This document shows positions 57,543-64,000 of a stretch of 64,000 nt of DNA, piece after piece. Each line of letters starts with the position of its first letter. The stretch's first letter is position 1. The notes below the pieces were generated by a model. That model did not search any database and had not been told where the DNA came from. It saw only the letters and a list, made by a program, of their open reading frames with translations. The position numbers were made by a program, and so were the translations under genes. The DNA is from an uncultured Oscillospiraceae bacterium (lineage in GTDB: Bacteria; Bacillota; Clostridia; Oscillospirales; Ruminococcaceae): NCBI GenBank assembly GCA_910586535.1, contig CAJUHS010000003.1, positions 58,688 through 122,687 on the forward strand, given 5' to 3'.

Positions 57543-58060
57543 ACGCTGTAAACAGTACCGGCAGGAGAGTTGCGGTTTGTCCCGGCAGCTTCGATCCGGT
57601 AACGTTCGGACACAGGGACATTATCCAGCGTGCCTCACAGCTTTTCGACAGGGTAATTGTACTGGTTTCGGTGAACGCTGTTAAGAACCCAAGCTTTACG
57701 GCTGTCGAACGGGTCAAAATGATCGAAAAGGTCACATCCCACCTCGACAACGTTGTTATCGATATCTGGGACGGTCTGCTTGCAGACTATGTGAAAAGCG
57801 TGAACGCCTGCGCGATCATTAAAGGTCTGAGAGCGGTATCCGACTTTGAATATGAGTTCCAGATGGCTCTGGCGAACAAAATACTATACGACGGCGCGGA
57901 AACGGTGTTCCTCACCACCAGCGCGGAAAATATGTATCTTTCCTCCAGCGTGGTAAAGCAAATTGCTTCTTTCGGCGGAGATATAAGCCATTTTGTTCCA
58001 CAGTGTATTCTTGAGGACATCAAGGCTCGTCTCTGGAAAAAACCCGAGGAATTGAAATGA
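57539..58060 (+). CDS. coaD: Phosphopantetheine adenylyltransferase
   Basis: 173 residues; GSFDPVTFGH (17-26) is the nucleotidyltransferase HxGH-type motif and YLSSSVVKQIASFGGDI the second family motif. It adenylates 4'-phosphopantetheine in CoA synthesis. Its start overlaps rsmD, which suggests coupling. Slightly longer at the N-terminus than the usual start before the VAVCPGSF strand. Confidence 0.95.
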   Translation: MNAVNSTGRRVAVCPGSFDPVTFGHRDIIQRASQLFDRVIVLVSVNAVKNPSFTAVERVKMIEKVTSHLDNVVIDIWDGLLADYVKSVNACAIIKGLRAVSDFEYEFQMALANKILYDGAETVFLTTSAENMYLSSSVVKQIASFGGDISHFVPQCILEDIKARLWKKPEELK

Positions 58061-58127
58061 CAAAACAGTAAATATGCCGCAGCGGCTCCTCCGTTACGGC
58101 TCGCCCTTTAGCGAAAGGATGGTAAAA

Positions 58128-58676
58128 ATGATCATTGACGATATACTCGATATGATGGACGACCTGCTCGACAGCGCCGCGTCGGTGCCGTTTTCGGTAA
58201 AAAAATCCATAATCGACTGCGACCAGATGAGAGATTACATAAACGAAATAAGGCTTAATCTTCCTCAGGAGATCAAACAGGCAAAGCTGATCGTCCGCGA
58301 CCGACAGTCTATCATGACCGACGCCAACAAAGAGGCGGACGCAATTATCCGCCGCGCTGAGGACAGAGCAAAGGTCATTGTTTCAAACGACGAGATAACC
58401 AAACAGGCAAAGCTGAAGGCTACAGATATAATAAATCAGGCTCAGAGCAGGGCACGGGAGCTTAAAAACGCCGCAAACAAGTACATCGACGACGTTCTTG
58501 TAAAAACTGAAGAGTGCCTGCAATCCAATCTTGCTGACGTGAGAAGAACACGTCAGGCTGTCAAGACCGTTCCCGCACAAAATCCGCAGCAGCCGCAGTC
58601 AATGCAGAATACCCAGTCTCCTCAGTCCTCTTCCTCACAGCAGGAGCTTCGGTTCGGACAGGGCGGCAAACGGTAA
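58128..58676 (+). CDS. Coiled-coil protein next to coaD
   Basis: 182 residues from the ATG at 58128, eight bases after AAAGGA. Residues about 30-140 form a long charged helix with ATP-synthase-b-like pattern (READAIIRRAEDRAKVIVSN-type repeats, e.g. NKEADAIIRRAEDRAKVIVS). The last 40 residues are Gln/Ser/Pro-rich and disordered. Such a gene often follows coaD in Clostridia. Function is unknown; a scaffold-like role is inferred from the shape only. Confidence 0.75.
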   Translation: MIIDDILDMMDDLLDSAASVPFSVKKSIIDCDQMRDYINEIRLNLPQEIKQAKLIVRDRQSIMTDANKEADAIIRRAEDRAKVIVSNDEITKQAKLKATDIINQAQSRARELKNAANKYIDDVLVKTEECLQSNLADVRRTRQAVKTVPAQNPQQPQSMQNTQSPQSSSSQQELRFGQGGKR

Positions 58677-58694
58677 ACAAAGTTAGATTAAAAA

Positions 58695-58730
58695 CGTCCG
58701 GAAGCTTTGCGTTCCCGGACGCTTGCTTTT
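58695..58730 (+). terminator. Terminator after the coiled-coil gene
   Basis: CGTCCGG pairs with CCGGACG, then CTTGCTTTT. Confidence 0.7.
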
Positions 58731-58740
58731 ACTGTTCAAA

Positions 58741-58774
58741 AAAATACCCGCTGTACTAAGTACAGCGGGTATTT
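58741..58774. terminator. Bidirectional terminator
   Basis: TACCCGCTGTA pairs with TACAGCGGGTA between A- and T-runs; it stops the minus-strand Ig-like gene. Confidence 0.85.
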
Positions 58775-58795
58775 AAGTTTAGCAGTTATTTTTTA

Positions 58796-60544
58796 TCAGG
58801 ACAGCGTTCCCTTTGGAGCGGCAGTGCTGACATTAGCGTACATGAGCTGATGCTGACTGGAATCCTGAGGATACGTACAAAGAACATAGATTATCTTTGA
58901 ACCGTACTGCGAGGGAAGAACATATTCGCCGGCAGCGGTATTAGGAGTAGGCGAAGTCTCATACATGATATACGGCTCGTAAACGCCTGTATCGTTCTTG
59001 ATTGCTTCGTTTCTCTTGAGAACGTCAGCATTCTTCTTGGGAACGACCATGTACTTCCATACACCCTTATTGGTAAACTGTACAATGCTGTCGGTTTCGG
59101 TGTTTATAATAGGACGTGTAGTGTAGATGTTGTAATAGATGTAATTGCTGCCTGAGCCCTTGTCTTCGTTGATTATCTTGTCAACTCTGTCCTGGTCGTA
59201 ATTGTAGGGAACAAGCATATATCTTGTTACCGATCTGCCTGTGGACGCCTCGATAACAGACCATGTTTTGATATCGTCCCACTGGCTTGTAGCAGGTCTC
59301 TCACTGTAAATGGTATAGTATTCAAAACTGTTATTGTACTTGGCAATAGCGGTATTGAGCCTTACCTTGTCGTGGGTTGCGGGGAGCAAAATGTATCTTG
59401 TGCCGTAATTGTAAGCGAAATTTGTGTGAGTGAACTGGTTGTAAGTATCGCCGGAAGAAAGTCTGCCGGGAACGGTGGTATAGACCTCATAATATGAATA
59501 CTTGTTCAGCTTCTGAGCCGCAGCAGTATTTGCCTGAGCGGGGTCGTAATTTGCGGGTACTATCATGTAGTAAGACGTATAATTGTTCGCATTGAACGTA
59601 AGAATCTTATCCGTCGAAGACAGCATTGTTGTGGGTCTTGTGGGATACAGCTCATAGTATTTGAGGTCGTTGTTAACATTGATAGTCACGTCAACATATT
59701 TTTTGGTATTGTTTTTGTCGTAGAATCTTACGGTCGTAGTTCCCGATGAAATACCCCTTACAGTAAAGTTCCTGTAATTGCCGGAAGTATTTCCCGCGGT
59801 AACGGTTGCTATCCTTGAATTGTTTACGGAATATCCCATGTTTTTAAGATCGGAGCTGTACACCTGAAGAGTAGCGGTGCCGTTCGCATTTACGTCAACC
59901 TTCTGAGAAAGAGCAACAATGTTCATATTGCTGTCGGAGCTGTCGGTATCATCGTCCTCGTAAAGGCTGTCGCCGACAGAAACGTCAATGTACTTATAGC
60001 AGGTAGAGGGATACTTTTTAAGGTAAACCTTGATCCTTGCAGTACCCTTGCCCTTAGCGGTAATTCTTACCTTGATCTTGTTGCCGTCCCACTCAACGGG
60101 CTTTACCCATGAAGCTGTAGCAACCTTCTTGTTTGTCGTACCGACTGTAAGTCCGCTGTGGGAACCCTTTACCGTCAGAGTAACGATCTGGGAATCTCCT
60201 GCGGAATCAAGCTCCACGTCCGAGGTGTTGGCGGTAATTTTTGCCGCAACAACCGTTACCTTGCACTTCAAAGTAGTGCCGCCTGTCTTGGCATACACAT
60301 ATGTAGTGCCGGGAGCCTTGCCCACTACCTTACCCTTTGAGGATACGGTTGCGATAGACTTGTCGCCTGTGGACCAGGTTACGCTTGAAGCGCCTGAAAC
60401 CGTAAGCGAAGTCTGATAACCCTTTGTAACGGTAACGGACGTTTTGCTGAGTTTTGCCGCCGCGCTTGAGGGGATAGCCATGAGCGAAGCGACCATAAAT
60501 ACTGCCAGGAAGATACTGAGCAGTGATTTAAAGGCTTTTTTCAT
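58796..60544 (-). CDS. Secreted Ig-like protein with five tandem Tyr-rich repeats
   Basis: 582 residues from the ATG at 60544, behind GGAGGAATTC. Signal peptide 1-33. Residues about 35-105 are a BIG2-type bacterial Ig domain (KSIATVSSKGKVVGKAPGTT); 106-200 and about 215-310 look like two more Ig-like domains. Residues about 311-575 hold five repeats of 45-65 residues, each starting YY-x-x-Y-x-T-x-x-P and including a YM-x-VP or YILLP strand and NYD-type loop. No membrane anchor. A secreted or wall-associated adhesion or binding protein is inferred. Confidence 0.87.
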   Translation of the reverse strand: MKKAFKSLLSIFLAVFMVASLMAIPSSAAAKLSKTSVTVTKGYQTSLTVSGASSVTWSTGDKSIATVSSKGKVVGKAPGTTYVYAKTGGTTLKCKVTVVAAKITANTSDVELDSAGDSQIVTLTVKGSHSGLTVGTTNKKVATASWVKPVEWDGNKIKVRITAKGKGTARIKVYLKKYPSTCYKYIDVSVGDSLYEDDDTDSSDSNMNIVALSQKVDVNANGTATLQVYSSDLKNMGYSVNNSRIATVTAGNTSGNYRNFTVRGISSGTTTVRFYDKNNTKKYVDVTINVNNDLKYYELYPTRPTTMLSSTDKILTFNANNYTSYYMIVPANYDPAQANTAAAQKLNKYSYYEVYTTVPGRLSSGDTYNQFTHTNFAYNYGTRYILLPATHDKVRLNTAIAKYNNSFEYYTIYSERPATSQWDDIKTWSVIEASTGRSVTRYMLVPYNYDQDRVDKIINEDKGSGSNYIYYNIYTTRPIINTETDSIVQFTNKGVWKYMVVPKKNADVLKRNEAIKNDTGVYEPYIMYETSPTPNTAAGEYVLPSQYGSKIIYVLCTYPQDSSQHQLMYANVSTAAPKGTLS

Positions 60545-60590
60545 ATTGAATTCCTCCGTTTCTTTCATAATTTTTTTATGTTGTAAACTT

Positions 60591-60619
60591 ATTCTAACAC
60601 TAAAATTAAATAATGTCAA
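60591..60619 (-). promoter_or_regulatory. Promoter of the Ig-like gene
   Basis: On the minus strand perfect TTGACA (60614-60619), 17 bases, TAGAAT (60591-60596). Confidence 0.8.
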
Positions 60620-60673
60620 GAAAATATCGAGAACAATCCGGTGACAAATAGTGACAATCCAGTAACAAATTGT

Positions 60674-61216
60674 CTATAATCTGTAACAATTCAGATCCGT
60701 TCCGTCAAGAGTGCGGATGACGAACGCACCGTCCTCATATATCATATAGGTTTTCGGATTGCCCTCCTTTGGCAAAGAAACCGAACCGGGGTTCATGTAG
60801 ATATAGTCCCTGCTTCCGTCGATAATTTGGATATGGGTATGCCCGTGGAGAAGTATGTCTCCGCGGTTCAGAGCAGGCGGATTTTCGGTATTGAATATGT
60901 GCCCGTGAGTAAGAAAGACAGTCCTGCCCTCAAGCCAGAGCAGGGAACAGTCCGCCGTAATAGGGAAGTCAAGCACCATTTGATCCACCTCGGTATCGCA
61001 GTTCCCCCGCACACAGAGCAGCTTTTCCCGCCGCTCATTGAGCATTTTTATGACCTGCTTAGGCGCGTAGCCGTCGGGCAGATCGTTTCTGGGACCGTGA
61101 TAGAGGATATCCCCCAGCAGGAAAAGCTTGTCCGCTTTTTCATTGTCAAACCGTTCCAGCATTTGGGCGCAGCAGTCCGCGTCTCCGTGTATATCGGAGG
61201 CAAACATAAGCTTCAT
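60674..61216 (-). CDS. yfcE: YfcE-type metallophosphodiesterase
   Basis: 180 residues. Calcineurin-like motifs: DIHGD (8-12), GDILYHGPRN (about 35-44), GNCD (about 71-74), THGH and GHTH (about 103-106 and 123-126). YfcE removes phosphate from phosphodiesters in vitro; the physiological substrate is not known. It sits 12 bases below a DUF4180 gene, so the two are an operon with the aldose epimerase upstream. Confidence 0.9.
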   Translation of the reverse strand: MKLMFASDIHGDADCCAQMLERFDNEKADKLFLLGDILYHGPRNDLPDGYAPKQVIKMLNERREKLLCVRGNCDTEVDQMVLDFPITADCSLLWLEGRTVFLTHGHIFNTENPPALNRGDILLHGHTHIQIIDGSRDYIYMNPGSVSLPKEGNPKTYMIYEDGAFVIRTLDGTDLNCYRL

Positions 61217-61228
61217 GGAAATCCCTCC

Positions 61229-61594
61229 TTAAATTTTTGTAAGCATATCTACAGCTTCCTCTTCCGTCGAAACGAAAAATACGTCCCTGCCCTTGTTGCT
61301 TTCATATATAAAATCTTTCAGAGGTTTGCTTGTATAGCGCGAATAATCTCCGTAAACCGCTATCCTGCCTCCGTAATTGATATACTTTTGCAGTATTTCC
61401 CCCGCAAGTCCGGTACTGAGGATAAAAAAGTCCTCCGTAACCATGTTCTTATCAATTGCAATATTTTTCGTACCTGCTTCATAACCCGCAGTCATAAGCA
61501 GGTCAAGGGCAGACTGCACGTCCGTAACAGCTTTTCCCTCTCCGCTTACAACGACGCAGCTTATGCCGTTTTTTTCTTTCTTTGTAAAATTCAT
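61229..61594 (-). CDS. DUF4180 protein
   Basis: 121 residues. ITEDFF-type core (MVTEDFFILSTGLAGEILQK) followed by YGGRIAVYGDYSRYTSKPLK and FFVSTEEEAVDML is the pattern of DUF4180, a small alpha/beta family common in Firmicutes and often near regulators. Function is unknown. It is likely in one transcript with yfcE, and lies 23 bases after the epimerase. Confidence 0.85.
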   Translation of the reverse strand: MNFTKKEKNGISCVVVSGEGKAVTDVQSALDLLMTAGYEAGTKNIAIDKNMVTEDFFILSTGLAGEILQKYINYGGRIAVYGDYSRYTSKPLKDFIYESNKGRDVFFVSTEEEAVDMLTKI

Positions 61595-61617
61595 TTTTAC
61601 TGTCCTCCTTTTATATT

Positions 61618-62625
61618 CTATTTGGTGAAAAACCTCTGGGAAACCGTATAGCTGCCGTTAGGAGCGATCTCCTCATAGCCGCTTTCCTCTCTCGGAATAT
61701 CAAGATTTGGGGCATTCACCTGAGCCGTCATAGGCTCGGGACAAAAATAATTCTTAAAACCCTTGTCGTTCCATATCATCCAGAATTTGTACTTATCGTC
61801 CGTCTCATAGCAGATGCGCTTTCCGCTTGCCGTATCGGTAATAACGCAGCCGCGGAAATCCTCGCCGTCCAGCTTCAGCGTGCCGCCGACGTACATCTCG
61901 TTGCAGATATTTTTCAGCACCGGTACCCTGCCGCTCAGGTACTCCTTGTCGTGCTTGTCAAGCTCTGACTGAGTTCCGTCCGGAAGCCACCTGCGCTTGT
62001 TAAAGTTTATCTTCTTAACGGCGGGGACTTGCAGACGGATATCCTCCTGCCTGCCTCCGTCCACAAATGGGGCGTTTATCGTAGTATGCGTTGCAATGGA
62101 AACCGGCATCATTTTATCGGAATTGTTGGTTAGAGAAACAGTGTGCCTCATGCCGTTTTCGGAAAGTTCAATCGTAATTTCCGCAGTAAATTTTACGGGA
62201 AAGCAGACAAAGAAAAAGTCGTTCTCATCGTAGACATACTCCGTGGTGACGTAAGCTTTTCCGTCCTCTGCGGCAAGAGCCTTTATTTTATGTACGCGCT
62301 TTTGCAGGAAACCGTGAAGATGGTTTCCGCACCTGCCCTCGTTTACGGGAAGATAATACTCTCCGTCTGAAGTCTTTAAAAGTCCTCCGTCAAAACGGTT
62401 AGGCAAATAAAGCGTGGGAAGTCCCCACACCTCTGCGGCATTCAGTATTTCCGCAATGCTCACATCGTCCCTGTAGCGGAAAATTTCCATACCCTTTTCG
62501 TTGTCCCGCAAACGCAGAACGCTGCTGCCTATCTGAGGAGCGACTACAGCATAGTAGCCTCCTGCGGCAAGCTCCACAGCCTCAATGCCCTTGTGATCTG
62601 CTTTTCTTGCGTAAAATCCCGACAT
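61618..62625 (-). CDS. Aldose 1-epimerase family protein
   Basis: 335 residues behind AAAGGAG. The galactose-mutarotase-like beta-sandwich is recognised by NHLHGF (His near residue 98), THTTINAPF (about 181-189) and the acidic CPEPMTAQVNAPN near 306. It would interconvert sugar anomers or bind phosphorylated sugar. The long insert at 210-260 is a little more than usual. The enzyme name is safe at the family level only. Confidence 0.85.
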   Translation of the reverse strand: MSGFYARKADHKGIEAVELAAGGYYAVVAPQIGSSVLRLRDNEKGMEIFRYRDDVSIAEILNAAEVWGLPTLYLPNRFDGGLLKTSDGEYYLPVNEGRCGNHLHGFLQKRVHKIKALAAEDGKAYVTTEYVYDENDFFFVCFPVKFTAEITIELSENGMRHTVSLTNNSDKMMPVSIATHTTINAPFVDGGRQEDIRLQVPAVKKINFNKRRWLPDGTQSELDKHDKEYLSGRVPVLKNICNEMYVGGTLKLDGEDFRGCVITDTASGKRICYETDDKYKFWMIWNDKGFKNYFCPEPMTAQVNAPNLDIPREESGYEEIAPNGSYTVSQRFFTK

Positions 62626-62692
62626 AATAAGTTCTCCTTTATAATAAAGTTTTAAGCGTTAAAAATTATCTGTACCCCTTTAAATCATCAAA

Positions 62693-63292
62693 TCATCCGT
62701 CATATTTCCGTATCCTAAGCTCTATCCCCAGGGACATAGCAAGCGCCTTGCATCGGCTTATGTCCTCCATGGGAATAACGTCCACCACAGTAAATATCAC
62801 CTTGGGAACGTATTTTTTGCAATCCGCCGCAAAAGAGATCATCGCCTCGAAAGCGTCGTCCCATTTTGGTCGGGTGACCGCGTTGTACTTTTCCGCAGAG
62901 CATTGGTTCAGGGATACCGACACAATGTCCACCGCCCCCTCCAGCACCTTCGCCGTAGGCTCGCCCCAAATCTTGTCCCCCAGACCGTTGGTATTGAGAC
63001 GGACGGGAATTTTAAAATTATCCTTGATGTACCGACCGATATAGCCCACGTCCTCGGCGCGCTCCATAGGCTCGCCGTAACCGCAGAAAACAATTTCCCT
63101 AAACTGTGTCAGGTCGTACTTTTCAAGCTCGTCAATGACCTCGTCCACCGTCGGCTCACGGTCAAGCCAAAGGCTGTCGGAGCCGTACGCGCCGTCGCCG
63201 TTTTGGCGGATACAGAACGTGCAGCTGCAGGGACACTTATTCGTCAGATTAATGTAAAGCTTATTGCCCACCGTGTATAAAACTGTCATCAT
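62693..63292 (-). CDS. Radical SAM protein (TatD-associated type)
   Basis: 199 residues from the ATG at 63292, eight bases after AAGGAA. Cys20-x3-Cys24-x2-Cys27 in CPCSCTFC binds the 4Fe-4S cluster; GYGEP (SAM-binding GGE-like) follows at about 70, and LNTNGLGD at about 99. Short proteins with this N-terminus (YTVGNKLYINLTNKCPCSCT) are the family often next to or fused with TatD nucleases. No TatD gene is in the window. The substrate is unknown. Confidence 0.88.
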   Translation of the reverse strand: MMTVLYTVGNKLYINLTNKCPCSCTFCIRQNGDGAYGSDSLWLDREPTVDEVIDELEKYDLTQFREIVFCGYGEPMERAEDVGYIGRYIKDNFKIPVRLNTNGLGDKIWGEPTAKVLEGAVDIVSVSLNQCSAEKYNAVTRPKWDDAFEAMISFAADCKKYVPKVIFTVVDVIPMEDISRCKALAMSLGIELRIRKYDG

Positions 63293-63302
63293 AAAAATCA
63301 TT

Positions 63303-63332
63303 CCTTATTAAAAATCAGAAAGCAGAAGCAAG
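63303..63332 (-). repeat. Pyrimidine-rich tract upstream of the radical SAM gene
   Basis: Minus strand CTTGCTTCTGCTTTCTGATT, then TTTAATAAGGAATG before the start codon. Same style as the tracts before rpsS and proS. Confidence 0.45.
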
Positions 63333-63337
63333 CTGTG

Positions 63338-63811
63338 TCACACCCATACGTCTACCTCGTCAGGAGCGGGCGTTTCATAACCCTCCTCAAATTTTTTAAG
63401 AAGATTTTCGTCCACAAAATAAGCGTTTTTATCTCCCGCGGACACCGCGCCGTTCCGCTTTTCAATGCGCCTTTGCCATTCCTCGCCGCTTATATCTATA
63501 AAGTGCAATTCGCAGGGAATGCCCCGCTGTCCGTAAAATTCCTTTGAGTAATCCCGGTGTCCCTTAGTCCAGAAGCCGCAGTCAAGAAGCACGTCCGCGC
63601 CCGCTTGCAGTATTTCGAGGGACTTGTCAAAAATATACTGCTGTACATTCCGCACATACTCGTCGTGCCTTTCTCCCGCGTACTGACCGAAAACCGCAAG
63701 CATTATCTCGTCCACCGAAAGCAGTACCGCGTTTCCCTCCGCGCGGAGCTTTTCCGCGTATGTGCTTTTGCCGACGCATATTTTTCCGCATATTAAAATT
63801 ACCTTTGGCAT
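63338..63811 (-). CDS. P-loop kinase-like ATPase
   Basis: 157 residues. Walker A GKICVGKST (9-17) at the N-terminus, a DCGFWTKGHRDYSKEF segment with a likely Walker B-like D, and a lid with RRIEKRN. It resembles small AAA_33/zeta-toxin-like kinases that phosphorylate small molecules, RNA ends or sugars. No antitoxin is beside it. It is 45 bases above the radical SAM gene, same strand, with no clear terminator between. Substrate unknown. Confidence 0.8.
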   Translation of the reverse strand: MPKVILICGKICVGKSTYAEKLRAEGNAVLLSVDEIMLAVFGQYAGERHDEYVRNVQQYIFDKSLEILQAGADVLLDCGFWTKGHRDYSKEFYGQRGIPCELHFIDISGEEWQRRIEKRNGAVSAGDKNAYFVDENLLKKFEEGYETPAPDEVDVWV

Positions 63812-63837
63812 AATTACACTCCCCGATTTTATAAATT

Positions 63838-63925
63838 ATCCCGCCCCCTTGGGGGCTTTGCAAAGTAAATTTTCTTGCATTCAACATTTGGGGGTGACTA
63901 AGCCCGCGGTGGCTCCCCGATTGTG
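63838..63925. repeat. GC-rich intergenic repeat, copy C
   Basis: TCCCGCCCCCTTGGGGGCTT to GCGGTGGCTCCCCGATT. Its right end codes the last residues and the stop codon of the partial gene at 63898. Confidence 0.55.
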
Positions 63926-64000
63926 CTCTCAATATAGCCGGTTATCAGCTTGCCCGCGAGCCAGCCCATAGCAATGCTCACTGCATGGGAAAAAACGTCG
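63898..64000 (-). CDS. C-terminal 33 residues of a gene entering from the right
   Basis: The frame reads DVFSHAVSIAMGWLAGKLIT then GYIESTIGEPPRA and stop. It has a hydrophobic run that could be a membrane segment. The last residues (GEPPRA) and the stop lie inside repeat copy C, so the repeat seems to have replaced the original end. Too short to identify. Confidence 0.5.
   Translation of the reverse strand, partial: DVFSHAVSIAMGWLAGKLITGYIESTIGEPPRA

Overview
The window reads as chromosome of an anaerobic clostridial Firmicute, most likely an Oscillospiraceae/Ruminococcus-type gut bacterium. This is inferred from AGGAGG ribosome binding sites, sigma-A-type promoters, a Gram-positive S10-spc-alpha ribosomal superoperon that includes secY, adk, map and infA, pyruvate phosphate dikinase, a type-3 (archaeal/eukaryotic-like) ProRS, an iron-sulfur two-subunit-type fumarase, and wall-anchor-like C-termini. 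No rRNA, tRNA, CRISPR array or phage module was seen.

Layout. 1-3.9 kb: a minus-strand cluster of five short secreted proteins; four share an acidic Ala/Glu/Asp/Pro-rich stalk and a TGN-hydrophobic-Lys/Arg C-terminus, each followed by its own terminator. 4.2-11.5 kb: small HTH regulators, a Thr/Glu-rich lipoprotein, a SLOG-fold protein, a 442-bp hairpin element, an EF-G paralogue and two envelope proteins. 11.9-29.3 kb: a Nudix hydrolase facing the long minus-strand ribosomal superoperon rpsJ to rplQ. It reads from a strong promoter at 29.28 kb through a leader with an attenuator-like hairpin, and several of its gene gaps are filled by repeats. Two genes too short for ordinary calling, rpmJ and rpmD, are included. 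29.5-36.5 kb: GrpB-like protein, lipoprotein with overlapping micro-ORFs, proS, small regulators, a MalK/UgpC-type ATPase and an RsuA-type pseudouridine synthase.

36.9-40 kb: fumarase alpha subunit, then a 1-kb island of tiny elements. It holds a 36-residue hydrophobic peptide gene faced by a convergent antisense promoter (type I toxin-antitoxin layout), a CopG-like ribbon-helix-helix gene with a perfect palindromic operator over its promoter, an antisense small RNA in the following gap, and an 82-residue protein of unknown function. The second half copies the copG-antisense RNA-repB logic of pMV158-type plasmids, but with no Rep gene. This island is the best candidate for an undescribed system.

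40-64 kb: an alpha-toroid-like protein, ppdK, then a plus-strand housekeeping run glmU, M1-like metallopeptidase homologue, prs, pth, mfd, an orphan amino-acid-type binding lipoprotein, a chemoreceptor, and rsmD-coaD with a coiled-coil protein. It ends with minus-strand genes for an Ig-like repeat protein, a YfcE phosphodiesterase, a DUF4180 protein, an aldose epimerase, a radical SAM protein and a P-loop kinase. A second, 100-bp relative of the hairpin element lies just upstream of pth.
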